The translations under genes were made by a program, and so were the position numbers. The notes under the pieces were generated by a model that was given only the letters and a program-made list of their open reading frames with translations, searched no databases and was not told where the DNA came from. Shown here piece by piece: positions 32,874-44,105 of a stretch of 64,000 nucleotides of DNA. The stretch comes from Dicyema japonicum (Eukaryota > Dicyemida > Rhombozoa > Dicyemidae). Numbering within the stretch: the stretch's first letter is position 1; the number at the start of each line of letters is the position of its first letter. The DNA is taken from positions 1 through 64,000 of the forward strand of contig RDEW01000023.1 in NCBI GenBank assembly GCA_011109175.1. The letters are read 5' to 3'.

Positions 32874-35800
32874 TTTTTTTTTTTTTTTTTAATGGAGCAT
32901 TAATTTAAACAATAGAAGTCAGGTAGTTGCCGCTCACCGCGTGGCTGTTCCCTCTCAAAATTGCGAGCGAAATTCGCTCAAATAGCCAGCGGCGTTCGCG
33001 GAGATCTCCAGTGCATGAGGTGATCCGGTTTCCAAGACGTCCGAAAAACTCGAGTGTAGAGGGGGAGTAGGATCCGGAAGTCTCCATAGCAAGGGGAACA
33101 AATTTGACATCATCGGGAAGGTCGACGTATTTAACGAGTTTGGCCTTCTCCGCCTTTACGGATGCTGAACAGGCCCTTGTAGCACTCTCGTGAAGATTTT
33201 TCTGGGCGAACGTGTCTGTACATGTCACATCCCAAACCAGTGGTTTCCCGGCCTCAAATGGAAATATGGTCATCCCGTCCGGTCGTTTCCCGTCACTTCT
33301 GCATAACCCGACCGGTTCAAGAATGGCCGAGTATCCAGCAGCATCCATAGCTCGCCTGACAATTTCATTCAGAGCCTTGTGCCTTGGGGATCTGCCAGCG
33401 CTCCTCCTGCAGGCGAGAGGGTGCAGGCCATAGCAGTCTATCAGGATGCCACATCGGCACGGGTGAGGTACACATACTTTTAGTCCCAGCCGCAGAGAGA
33501 TACCAGTTCTAACGCATTCATCATCCAGAAAAGTGCCCAAAGCTCCATTGGGGATGGCGTTTAGCCAAGCTCCGCTCTCAGGGGAAGCCCCGAAAGCAAA
33601 CAAGCGCGTCGGTGCTGATTGGCAGATTCAGTAGGAGTCCAAATGATTTCCAGCATAATAAGTTGTCCAGGTTTCGCTGGCGATCTTGGGAAGGAGGCAG
33701 GGGGAGGTTGGTGGCATTCCAGGCTTCTCGTGCGTGGATTATCTCTTGGTCAGTTGAGAATTCGGGTGGGGAGTGTAGAATCCTCCTGACCAAAGGTTCG
33801 CAGGCCGTGAGTGATGATGAATAAGCAGGAAGTGAGACGTCCAAAGTTCGACGGATTCCAAGACCCCGAATCTAACTGGGAGTGTAGCCTGCATCCATGT
33901 ATCATCGTCGAATCGGACATTAAATATTTGCTCTGTCGAGCTGAGGAGAGACAAATCAAAATTCTCGAGCAGCTCCAGTTGAGAATAATATGGAGCTGTC
34001 CTTAGTAGATAGGAGATTCTCTGGATGTTGAGACTTCTTTTCAATAGGAATAGTGCTGTGTGCAAGTCCAGCAGCTGTAATCTTTCCAGCGAATCGCATA
34101 GGAGTCGTTTTTTGTCAAGGAGGACATGCTTCATCGCATTACTAGTGATCGGGGATCCAAGAAAAATCAATTCATTTTCAGGGGTCGAAATCCCACCGGG
34201 AAACAAGGAGTAAAATTTTTGAACAATTGAAGAGAAGTCATCGTCAGCAAGACCACAGTTTGTTATTTCACATTTCGTTATATTCAACTGAAGACCCACC
34301 TCGGACAGCGCGGGGTGAGTACTTCTAAGTCCTGGAAGACCGTTTCCGGGGGACCTCCTAAGACAGCGTCATCGAGGTACCAGATGTTGAGTGGGCATCT
34401 AGAGAGCTTCGTGATCCTCTCAATGCCGAGGGAGAACAGCAGTGGTCCGAGGGGTCGCCCTGTTGAACACCTGAGGACGATGGAACTATGAAATCCCCGT
34501 GCAATAGTGATGAAGGTTTTCCGTATGAATAATTGACCAGTTCAAATATGTACGGACATCTTTCCTTGCAGGCCTCCAGAATGCAGTCTCTTCTTAAGCT
34601 GTTAAAAGCGTTCTTGATGTCCAGTTTTACCATAATGTGCCTTTTAAAGTCTTGAATGCTGCTGTTCCTGAATCTTCTGACGGAGTGAACGGCTGCCTCA
34701 CATCCAAGACGAACTCCGACTCCAACTTGACTGGGAAGTAAGGATTTTGACAAGATTGACGTAGAAAATCTGGAAGCAATCTTGGCTGCTAGTCTTCTGA
34801 AAGTGAATCCGACCGCGATCGGGCGGATTCCACCTCCCTTCTTGTCGACGGCAATCAGACTAGCCGAAAAACAAGATATGAAGTATCAAATCAGGCAAAT
34901 GTCCAGATAATATCCTGTTCATAAGAGAAGTGAGTGAGTATGAAAGACGACTTGCTTGGTCTCCAATAGTCGGTGAAATAAGGTCTTTAAGATGGCCGGG
35001 CCTTAAGCCATCGAGACCTCCACAGCTACTTGGTGCAAAGTTCCAAAACGCCGTGATGACATCCTCAGGCGACCTGGTCAAAGGGGTCGCTTCTGATGGG
35101 GGCTAGCAATGGCGTAGGTCATTCGGAGAGGGTGGATGTTTCCCCAATAGAGTCTTGTAAGTATCAATGGTTGGATTGCGTGGTCCATCTGAAAGTGAGA
35201 GGGCCTTCAATGCGGATCGGGTTCCTCCTTCAAGCAACTTCGATCGTACGGTCTTTCTTAGGCGAAGAATCTCCGTTTCCCGAGTTGAACTCCGAGTCTC
35301 AGTTGAACGGATGCAGAAGGACGTGAGGTCCGTAAAGTGAGTTCCATCCATAAATGCGCGGATGTTGTTCTTCATCTCAATCGAGAGAGACTCTTTCCAT
35401 TGCGATCTTGAGGAGCCAAGAGCGAAAGGAGCAAAATTAAACAAACGTATCCAGTCGTTTATAGAGTCGGAGCGGAGTGCATTGTCGATTGCTTTGGTTA
35501 ATGCTTCGGCAGCTAGGGGGCGGGCTGCTTTAGGGATCTTCACCGGGATACTCCTCGATGACCGGCGTTCATTGATAATTTTGAGCAGCGAATCTGGATC
35601 CAAATGGGAAAGATCTGCCCCGGGGGTACATGAACTCGCGTGACCATTAGGAAACCCCGAACCAATTCCAAGGCACGAGCGCAGTGCCATACCCAAGAGC
35701 ACGGATAGAGGCCTGACAGAGCTTCAAACACCCGAGGTGAAAGAAGACTCCACAGGCAGAACAAGAAATTCCAAACTTTCTCAAATTGCTCATGTTGCAG

Positions 35801-35985
35801 GCAGAGCAATTAGACGATGACTTTTCGAGTAACATTCCACTGAATCAACAATAGGCGAAAATCAAGAATAGGAGAATAGTCTCAATAGGCGAAAATAGTC
35901 AATAAGAGAAAGTCAAAAATAGGAAAATAATCACAATATGCGAAAAACAACAACACACAACGACAACACGTTTTTTTTTTTTTTT
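32874..35985 (-). mobile_element. LINE C reference copy: PHD finger, RT and restriction-like nuclease
   Basis: A nearly complete 3.1-kb element on the minus strand. Order: PHD-like zinc finger (CSAC...CSACGVFFHLGC, 35647-35835), linker (35103-35702), RT entry SCGGLDGLRPGHLKDLISP (34860-35081), GVGVRLGCEAAVH, VKLDIKNAFNSLRRDCIL, VQQGDPS (34358-34753), and LGSPITSN with LQATLPVRFG-like text (33739-34299). The C-terminal frame 32905-33603 holds CRCG, CRRSAGRSPRHKALNEIVRR, GKRPDG, LVWDVTCTDTF, KYVDLP and RGNSHAVSG, a PD-(D/E)xK-like layout. Usual YxDD is WYLDDAV here. It ends in a poly-A of about 19 (poly-T at 32872-32890) and is flanked by an 11-bp duplication. Three or four frameshifts inactivate it. 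Family members also lie at 3.5, 11.3-14.0 and 37.9-39.1 kb. Confidence 0.85.
35971..35985. repeat. Poly-T tract at the 5' junction of LINE C
   Basis: A 15-nt T run abuts the target-site duplication at the 5' end of the element, in addition to the poly-T (poly-A tail) at the 3' end. It may be an extra A stretch added at second-strand joining. Confidence 0.6.
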
Positions 35986-37905
35986 CATGTTTACTTGTTT
36001 CTTGAATCTCGATCCTTTCAGTACCTCCAAATGCATTTGATGAATGCAATCTGTACTTTCCGGCCTGAATCCCCATTGTTCCGCAAGGAGGAAATTGCTC
36101 TCTTCTATATGCCGACTCAGTCTTTCGAATACGATTCGCTTAATAATCTTAGATATCTAGCATATGAGGCTGATCAGCCTATAGTCGAGAGGATCCCTTC
36201 CTGATTTTCCTGGTTTTAGTATCATCTTGACTACAAAGTTTTTCCATCGTTTTGGGAAATATCCGTGCTTAACACTTGCGTTGAACAGGTTTTTATGACT
36301 AGCAGTAAGGTCTCCGATCCTTCTTTGAACATTTTCATTTTGATGTGGTCGAAGCCCGGAGCTTTTGCTTTGCATGTTCTAACTATTGCCACTACTCCTC
36401 GAGGGTGATTTTTTTCTCAACATCCTTGAGGTCGTTTATTGAGTAACTACAGAGTTCTAGTGACTTATCCATTTGTTCACATGGGATCAATGGCAGTGGG
36501 TTGACTCCCTGGATTTTTTCCAATTGGCTATGAAAATTGCCGAGGCTTCTCCTACAGAGTGCGAGCTCCCATCCGGATTGTTCAGGACGATCTTACTTTC
36601 ATCGTTCCTCTGACCAGTTACTCTCTTGTAAATTCTCCATAAGGAGGGATTTTTAGTATCCAACTTGGTTGCCTCGACTCTCCATCTTTGCTGCAGAGCT
36701 AATTTCGTTCTCTCTTCTATGGCTCTTTTGGTTATTTTGAGCCGACTGGTGAGAGCCATTAGGTCCTTCCAATCAACACATCTTCTTAGTGTAGTTCTTA
36801 GTCGATTTCTTTCTTTGATCAGTCCCAAGGTAATAAATGAAATGTCGATACATTTCTTGCGGCTTGCATTCGAGAATTTCTTCTTAGCAAATAGTCGCAA
36901 ATATGTCCCTATGACGTTTGTGAGATCACAATTCATATTTTTGATTTCATTCGTTGACATATGTTCCTCCGTCCACCTTTGAATTCCAGTAGTGTTCCCA
37001 TTCGATGTGTGAAATTTCGTTTTTTTATGAAAACGTCTTCGATGACATCTGGTACTAGGTTGAAGACTAGTTCCTTCGGTATATGGTCACTACCAATATC
37101 ACACATAGTTCTTGGTCTTTCCACATAAATGTACAATAGCGGTGATAGAATGAACACACCAAGCAGGTCTCCACCATGGTAAGAGAAATGGTTGGGCTCA
37201 TCCGATGTCATGACCTTTATCGTAGAAAAGGGTGGTTCCCGTTCCAGCCGTAATGCCTTCGGCCCATGGTTGTATCCCTCCATTGTAGTAGTATTGGTCT
37301 TTTTTACCTTGGTCTCGTCAATTTTGGTGGCTGTCTAAAGTAGTGTTAGATGTTTCTTACTCAAAATCGGGCATTCACCAACACTATCTTCAGACCTCCT
37401 TTCAATTGTTTTTAGGTGGTCTGGGCTCTCCATTGCCAGGTCCACCATATTCTTTCAATCCACTCCAAAAATTTTACTAAGTTCCTTTAATCTTGAGATT
37501 ATATCTCTTAATTCCTTGGAGATCTTCTCAGGCATGTTATTTCGGGTCTGCCAAACTGATTCTTGTGCCAGCTGAACCGGTTCATTGTTAATATTGCGGG
37601 GACTGGTTAGTCTTCTTTCTGCGGGTTTCATTGACTCTGAGACAGTGTTTATTTTCGACGGTGTTTCCTTGTTGCATTCAACTTTAGTTTTTTCCTTCTG
37701 TCTTGGTTCCGTTTCATTGCTGAGAGTATTAAGTTTTTGTTTAGCTTCAATTATCACATGGCATCCTCCACATCTGGTTCCGTGTTTAGAAGATCCACAG
37801 TTGACACAGTTTGTTTTTGATCCAGGATCCGGCTTGCATTATGAGATTACGTGTTCTCCTGCACAGCGGAAACACTTATTTTCCTTGCATTGGTACGGGT
37901 GAGTC
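35986..37905 (-). mobile_element. LINE D, 5' half: CCHC gag, APE endonuclease, RT start
   Basis: On the minus strand a gag-like ORF1 end carries zinc knuckles (CFRCAGEHVI...C and NCVNCGSSKHGTRCGGC, 37760-37890) followed by a charged tail (37455-37757). The endonuclease end has GSDHIP (37100). The linker before RT spans 36487-36960 (KKCIDISFITLG, RWRVEATKLD). RT entry is KNFVVKMILKPGKSGRDPLDYRLISL (36157-36375) and FLLAEQWGFRPESTDCIHQMH (36050), then the insertion point at 35996. The protein order matches Jockey/CR1-type elements. Confidence 0.8.
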
Positions 37906-37914
37906 CAATATCAT

Positions 37915-39080
37915 AAGGTGTTCCAGCATCGGAAAGAAACGACATGATCCTGCATCGTGAAAATTCATCTTGCGAGAGTCCCAGATTACAAATTTCAGAT
38001 TTAAGCGCATTAATCTCGAGTCCATATCTGTAAAAATGGGAAGAAGCATTTTCATAACCCACTCGGTTGAACCAGCATAGTCCAAATACCAACAATTGAA
38101 AACCATCACAAGTACAAGCAGCCTCATCGGCTGTCAAATAAAAAAAGAAGTGGATCAAGGGGATCATCTTGCTGGATCCTGTCAATGATTTAATGAGTCA
38201 CCTATTACGAGATGGGTTGGAGGTTCGTAATATAGAAAATTCTTTAGGCTCTCGTCAAAAGATGTTCCCTTCTCACCGAATTGAAGGCGTTGGAAACGTC
38301 CAACTTCACAATAATGTTATCCTCTTTACAATTGTTCATAAAGAAACGAGCGGCATGAATGGTCGATTCGCAGCCGCCGTGGACACCCACTCCGAGTTGT
38401 ACTGGTTTTAGTTCAGATGACATCGTTGACACGTCAACACGAAAGTTTTGAAGCAAGTCTTAGGAATAGGCTTCCAACCGCAATAAGCATGACTCTGCAC
38501 CAGGCTTCGAGAAGAGAAACAATAAGGCAGAAAAAGAGTTCATGGGCGTCGGAAGGGATGTTTCAGGGCGCAAACAGGTTTATGAGTTTCCCGCCTCAAA
38601 AGTTAAAAATGATGAAATGTCTCTATATCATGGGCTTAGACCATCCAAACCCCCGCTGTTGTCTGGTGAGAAGGATTTGATCACATCCATTACATCAGAT
38701 TCGTGAATAAAATAGAAAGAGGTCAATTGAATTGAAAATTCTCTCAGATCCAATGGAGAGGGAAGATGTTTATTCTCCAAAGTTGAAATGATTCAGGGGT
38801 GACCGAGAGGACGGTCTCGGTTGAAAACAATCTCCTAACTGCTGCCCGACGTCTCCTTCCATTAGCTTGGCAGCAACCGTATTCAGAAAATTTTTTGTTA
38901 CCATGATAAGTGACTCTCAAGAGGGAGAAAAGGAAAGAATCGGAACCCAAGAATCCGCTTGTTACCCCGTGAACAAACGTAGCAAGGAATATCTTGCTAC
39001 TAGTGAAGTCGTCCAAAAACGGCATCGCGTCCCAAAAACCTGCTTCTTAAATAAGCAGAAATTAGATCGACAAGACCACC
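37915..39080 (-). mobile_element. LINE C, internal fragment
   Basis: On the minus strand: a linker (ESFQLWRINIFPL, 38744-39025), SPDNSGGLDGLSP (38650), LKPVQLGVGVHGGCESTIHAARFF with IIVKLDVSNAFNSVRREHLL (38244-38456), then RYGLEINALKSEICNLGLSQDEF (37900-38100). It runs into the ORF1 region of LINE D at about 37910, so one of the two was inserted or recombined into the other. Confidence 0.75.
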
Positions 39081-39153
39081 AGGTTATTTAACTTTTATAT
39101 ACAGAAATTCTTAAGTAAGCAGGATTAAGCAGAAAATCCAAATAAATTATAGT

Positions 39154-39339
39154 TTAGGCGTTTTTGGTTGTTATCCTCCTCAGATGACCTTTCATCGACT
39201 CGTGAAAAGTCCCCAAGTATTCTAAACTTAAGGGGGTATACTCCTGTTCAATGACGAGATCATATAAATCAATTTCCGACCTCTGGGGTTTTAATTTATT
39301 GGATTGAATAATTTGTTTAAAACCATGACTCACTAACAT
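39154..39339 (-). CDS. Unrecognised small open frame, 61 codons
   Basis: An ATG-started frame with ordinary protein composition (VSHGFKQIIQSNKLKPQRSE, DLVIEQEYTPLSLEYLG, RRITTKNA) and no repeat similarity. I do not recognise it. It could be a last exon or a small gene. It lies alone between LINE C debris and the Rab3 gene. Confidence 0.3.
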   Translation of the reverse strand: MLVSHGFKQIIQSNKLKPQRSEIDLYDLVIEQEYTPLSLEYLGTFHESMKGHLRRITTKNA

Positions 39340-39782
39340 AGGGAACTCTCACATTGACCCCCTACACCGTTATTTTTTCACTCTACATGCTCTAACCCAT
39401 ATTATTCGTGACCTGTGGGTCCATTTACAACCATAGATGTGGTCGTCTCGATGTACAATGATAAATCTAACTTGTTGTATTGAAGAGTATGTTGGAGAGA
39501 TCTATTTTGACGAAAATATTAAGAGTGGTAAGTCCTTTCGACTAATTACTGTGGAAATTATAGATTTACTAAGTTGATTATCTATAATTACTGCCTAATA
39601 ATGGAAACCACAACTACAATTAATTGCTCATAAATTATGAAATGTCCTCGATTACTTTAGCCACAAATGGAGGAACTTGTGGAACCTCATAAAAATGTCC
39701 TCTGTAAATCAATATTTGTAAAATCAATATCCGTAAATAGTTAATTAATCTAATATATAGCAGTAATCATTAAGTGAATGAA
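39340..39782 (+). promoter_or_regulatory. Upstream region of Rab3
   Basis: About 440 bp of AT-rich sequence without repeats, presumably promoter and 5' UTR of Rab3. No defined site can be named. Confidence 0.3.
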
Positions 39783-40474
39783 ATGTCATCAAAAGAGGAC
39801 GAGTCATATGATCACATGTATAAGATTCTAATTGTGGGGAACAGTAATATTGGAAAAACCTCCCTTTTGTTTCGATACGCCGATGACTCCTTCAGTACAG
39901 CCTTCGTTTCCACAGTTGGGATTGACTTTAAAGTCAAAACTATTTTCAGGAATAACAAAAGAATCAAACTACAAATTTGGGTTATTTTCATATATTAACG
40001 AAGGACACTGCCGGACAGGAGAGGTACAGGACGATAACAAGTGCGTACTACAGAGGTGCACAGGGATTTATTCTTGTATATGATGTCACTAACGAGGAGT
40101 CCTTTCAAGCTGTGAGGGACTGGTCTGCAACTGTCTTTATTTTAGGATATCCCAGATTCACACCCATTCGTGGGATAATGCTAGAATCGTGCTTGTCGGA
40201 AACAAATGTGACATGAAAGACTCCAAAGTGATATCCACTGAAACAGCTCAATCTACCGCTAAGGAACTAGGTTATCTGATCACTTTTATCATCAGGACTC
40301 GATCTGTTTGAATCCTCAGCAAAGGATAATATAAATGTGAAACAAATATTCGACAGTATTGTGGATTCTATTTGCGTTGACTTGGAGAAGAGTTCATCAT
40401 TTTACGAGTCTACAAACCAAAACTCTGGAATTTCTTTGGATAAAATAAGCAAATCCGTAAATTCGTGTTGTTAA
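39783..40474 (+). CDS. RAB3: Rab3 small GTPase
   Basis: Exocytosis regulator of the Rab family, 206 aa. Four exons, three GT-AG introns: 39981-40003 (23 nt), 40133-40155 (23) and 40271-40295 (25); the spliced frame is continuous. P-loop GNSNIGKTS is at residues 19-27, switch I has [15 protein letters not shown]3 is [12 protein letters not shown] from residue 67, G4 NKCD and G5 [14 protein letters not shown]. The block [20 protein letters not shown] and the [10 protein letters not shown] stretch are hallmarks of Rab3. The C-terminus is CC for geranylgeranylation, where vertebrate Rab3 ends CAC. All catalytic residues are kept (Gln71 in TAGQE). I chose the ATG at 39783. Convergent with CDC25, 274 bp between stops. 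Confidence 0.95.
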
Positions 40475-40748
40475 CTAACCCTAACTGCTAATTATTTATA
40501 CATTTTAACAAAACCTAACAATCGTATAGGGAATGCCTGTAGCAGACTATAGCCATTAAGAGATAAGTATTGCAGTAATGTGCAATAGTGAATAAGTAAA
40601 ATGATTAATAGTCAGTTTATTGCATTCATCACATCGATCAGATTACTAATATGCAAATACTGCTGTGACAATTATTATCCTGTCAAATACATAATTTTAT
40701 TGTAAAAATAATTTAGTTAACATTAGCAGCTCACAAGCATCACTTCTA

Positions 40749-41807
40749 TTAGGTTCCAACATATCCCATTGGTTGACAAAATCCCTTAAAGAAATCAAAA
40801 AATCTATTGTATCCCCCATCCATCAAATATATGTTATCCAAAAATATTTGATTCGAGTTGCAAAGAGACATGAATTTTTTCATTCTTGAAGGTCCTCTTT
40901 TAGAGGAAAACTCACAGTAAAAGATAAAAATATAAAATTTCCTAGGACTCGTTTGATGTTCAGAACACAAATCCTTGTACACCTCCTCAACTCTCGTGTC
41001 ATCAGGAAGGAACACGGAGTACTTGACGTGACCATTTGAATATTCATTCTCAGAACGACAGTCAAAAAGAGAGATCTTGCAATGTGTCGGAAAAGAAGAG
41101 TATAGAGACACTATGGCAGACACTGTATATCCCGTAACAGTCCTTAGAGCACCCCGCATGTCATATCCCCCATACTTGCAGCCTTTACCAGCGTCGTTTT
41201 CTAACTTTTGAAAAAATGTGTTGAAAAATGCGGACTGTTCAGAGGGAGAAAGGTCAACGAGTCTCTTCCCATCGACAGAAACGTCGAATTCCTCAAAAAC
41301 TGAATCCACAGGAATCAAATTGTCGTCCAACAAAGGCTCTATTATCTTTATGGTGAAACTCTTCTCAAACACAGAATCCAAAGACTCCAAAATCATACTT
41401 TCATCGCTATTGGAGTCAAGTGTATCCATTGCTTCTTTAAACATTACATCCAGGTTCTCAGAGCTCGAACTCTCTTCAAATACTGGTTGATTTAGGTCCC
41501 AACTCTCTTTGAGAATCTTTTTAGAACTCATCAAAGTAGGAGGAAACTCAAATCTTTCCTTAACAACGGGTGGGAATTTCTTGAAACTGAAGTAATTAAA
41601 TCGTTTTGTCTGGTTGAAGTATCGTAAAAGGTTATTATCCGCAATGGTCTTTAAGCGAGACCGATGGGAACTCTTTTTTTGAGAAACATTTTCCTTATTA
41701 GAACGCTTCTTTGTACGACCTTGAAGATAATATGCACAAGTACATGCTGAATGGCCGACATTGGTCACGTCTTTGAACTTTTCATTCAAGTGATTCCTTT
41801 TACTCAT
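40749..41807 (-). CDS. CDC25: CDC25-type dual-specificity phosphatase
   Basis: Cell-cycle phosphatase that activates CDK-cyclin by removing inhibitory phosphates; 352 aa, one uninterrupted frame. The N-terminal 200 residues are Ser/Asp/Glu-rich and regulatory-looking. The rhodanese-like catalytic domain is C-terminal: ISLFDCRSENEYSNGHVK (CDC25 LIDCR.pYE..GGH), then FYCEFSSKRGPSRM, the CX5R active site with Cys298 and Arg304, then DGGYNRFFDFFKGFCQPMGY (family GGYK.FF...CEP.GY). The residue before the catalytic Cys is Tyr instead of the usual His. Unlike every other confident gene here it has no intron, so a retrocopy origin is possible; no poly-A remnant was noticed. Upstream codons favour the ATG at 41807. 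Fully open frame argues for function. Confidence 0.9.
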   Translation of the reverse strand: MSKRNHLNEKFKDVTNVGHSACTCAYYLQGRTKKRSNKENVSQKKSSHRSRLKTIADNNLLRYFNQTKRFNYFSFKKFPPVVKERFEFPPTLMSSKKILKESWDLNQPVFEESSSSENLDVMFKEAMDTLDSNSDESMILESLDSVFEKSFTIKIIEPLLDDNLIPVDSVFEEFDVSVDGKRLVDLSPSEQSAFFNTFFQKLENDAGKGCKYGGYDMRGALRTVTGYTVSAIVSLYSSFPTHCKISLFDCRSENEYSNGHVKYSVFLPDDTRVEEVYKDLCSEHQTSPRKFYIFIFYCEFSSKRGPSRMKKFMSLCNSNQIFLDNIYLMDGGYNRFFDFFKGFCQPMGYVGT

Positions 41808-43440
41808 ACGGTCGAGCCGTCTATAAATATAAGAATAGACCTAAAAGGGCCTAAAACAACCAAACTGGTGGTTGTTAGGGACAGAATATATGGGGAAAGG
41901 ATTGATTATTACAAAATCTTAAAGGTCATTAAATGGCCTTATTAACAGTAAAATCAAAGCAATCAAATACTGCAACTGTCATCACACCACAAAGTTAGCT
42001 CAATTACTTTGAGATGATGAACTCTGGAAAAGCCGAGCCTATCGTCAACTGAGTTTATATATGCGTAATGAACGGCGTTGACGCGTATAAGGAAGTATTT
42101 TTTCCAATGAATAAATTGATTGGCCACGACGTTCAATAATTTTATCTAAGCTGTCAAATCTGGTAATTGATTTATTAAATTCCTTGGCTACATTCCGTAG
42201 GAACCGACGTTAACAACAGCAGACCCCTGCTGATGTTAATTGTGCTTCCGGCTGTTATAGAATTGTGATTGATTTTATAATTAGTTTCAGGAACTATCGA
42301 GTTCATTTGCATCGATGGATTTTATGATAATTCATGACAACGACAGGACGAAATTTGAGAGGATCCTTTTAGAGTTCGATTTTCTCTCTGAAACTTATCA
42401 AAAACTTAAAATAATGGGCCTAGACACTACAAAACCCATTTAAGTGACATGCTTCAATTTGAGGAATGATTGAGCCATGAAAGAGCCCACTTGTGACTGA
42501 ATTACTGTTTCGATTTTATTTGTCTTTGCCTTTACAGCTTCGATATTTTAGGATTACCGATTAATCATGATTAAACTTGATTCTCTTATTGCTAAGCCTT
42601 AATTATGGCTTGCAATCGTCAGAGATGTTGTTTCAAGCATACATTAGGGTTGATTATTCTCTGTATGCAGGAAAATAAGACTAGTGGCATGGTCTGCATG
42701 GGATTACTATAGAAACCACAATAAGGAATATTTATAAGTAGATTGTACTTTTATTGATTAGTATAAGTGACTAGTTAATTGGTTGGAGGTTGAGCTAGTT
42801 ACCAACCTCTAGTTACTAATACATCTTTAACCTCTTAATGGACTAAGGAAACATTGGAAATCAGAGGTTTTGAAATAGGAAAACGACTGGCTCGAATCAC
42901 GTCTGTTCTAAATTGGAGGTATGCTCGAGGGAGGACAAGAAAAGTGACATTTGAATCATAGACGAGTTAACTGAGTGGTTAACTAGTTGAGGTGGTTACG
43001 TACCTCTATTTGACTAACCCCCATATCTTCCAGCGAGGTGATCAAAAACCCAAGGTTCTGAGGAGCATAGGATGCCCGGAATCGAACTCGGTGATCAGTA
43101 AGGATGTCACTATGATTTTAACCATGATATTATTGTAGGGGACCTTCCAGGATATATTTTATTCTGACTCATAATTGTAATACTACTGTCTATTAGTTAT
43201 AATGTAAAATTGATGAGTCAGTTTCAACATTAGTTAAGCAATTAGTCTATTGTGTGGTAATTATGAGGTTTTTCTTTTTCGTGACACGTGTCTGGGTGGA
43301 GGATAAATGTGTCATTGATAGGATATATTTGGCTTAGAATTATTAATATGAATTACTAAAGATATCGAACACCTTATAATTCAATTCTAAATATTTCCTG
43401 ATTAATTTACGAGTCCCCTCGAAAATAACACAACTAATTC
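41808..43440. other. Gene-poor stretch with tRNA-like SINE debris
   Basis: No supported gene. A short frame at 42313-42441 (MDFMIIHDNDRTKFERILLE) could be an exon but has no partner. 42760-43110 contains repeated modules that also occur at LINE A 5' ends (GTTGAGGTGGTTACGTACC at 42988) and, on the minus strand, a B-box-like GAGTTCGATTCCGGG at about 43075. Confidence 0.4.
43045..43135 (-). repeat. tRNA-derived SINE head (degenerate)
   Basis: On the minus strand TGGTTAAAATCATAGTG is followed at normal spacing by GAGTTCGATTCCGGG, like A and B boxes of a pol III promoter. The T-stem does not pair, so this is not a functional tRNA gene. Confidence 0.4.
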
Positions 43441-43700
43441 AATCTCCTAGTCTTTACTGACGGGAACTACCCAAGATCAACTTCGGAAAGGGGCGAGACC
43501 AGTAAAGAAATACAAAAGTCTCAAAAGACAGTTCATTTTTGAACCGGTAGTAGTCACCTTGGGGATCATTGGAAGTAAATCACTAACCCTATTGAATTGT
43601 ATCGGAAAGAGGAAAAGGGAAAACGTTGGCTCACTGAGCGCAGTTCCTTGCAAATCGTGAAGGGAAATGAGTTTTCAATTATGAAAGCAAACAGCTAAAT
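43440..43700 (+). mobile_element. Possible LINE C-terminal remnant
   Basis: PVKKYKSLKRQFIFEPVVVT and GIIGSKSLTLLNCIGKRKR resemble the KY..L...F.P....T.G..G region at the end of the family C nuclease. Short and degenerate. Confidence 0.35.
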
Positions 43701-43861
43701 TAAAGAATAGTCCGATTGAATATAAATCACAAATTCATAGGAAGCTAATTTAACTCCAAGGTATGTTATTAAGACAAATTGAAAGAATCATAGTTACCTT
43801 TCTGGAAGGACAATTGTCTCGCCAAATTAGTATCGGAATTATTTAACATTTTCAAAGCAAT

Positions 43862-43930
43862 ATTATTATTTATTATTTATTTAATAACCCGAAAAAGGAA
43901 CACCAAGAAAGAAGGAGCTATTAAGTTTGT
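43862..43930 (-). mobile_element. LINE E/F-type 3' tail
   Basis: The minus strand shows TTCTTTCTTGGTGTTCC followed by TTTTCGGGTTATTAAATAAA, as at the end of the LINE E/F copies at 24.59 and 49.07 kb. Only the tail is present. Confidence 0.6.
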
Positions 43931-44105
43931 TTTTTGTTTTTCAAAGCAATATTGAAAAATCAGCCAAGATCTCAATATAAATATCACATTATCAAGGAAT
44001 GAAAAATAACAAATTAGTAAAATATAAATTTAAAATATTAAATATTTAAATATAAAATATATTTACCCATTTATAATTTGTGGTTTTATTTCTTTATACT
44101 AGTGA

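Noticed and set aside
36665-36982. Plus-strand 105-codon frame
   Set aside because: Antisense of the LINE D linker, which aligns in order with the rest of that element.
41218-41490. Plus-strand 90-codon frame inside CDC25
   Set aside because: Antisense shadow of the Ser/Glu-rich CDC25 N-terminus.
42313-42441. Frame MDFMIIHDND... as an independent gene
   Set aside because: Only 42 codons, no recognised family, and the possible upstream exon lacks a start codon. Left in the gap description.
43045-43135. Possible tRNA gene on the minus strand
   Set aside because: The B box is good, but the T stem does not pair and no acceptor stem or anticodon arm can be drawn. Better explained as a SINE head.
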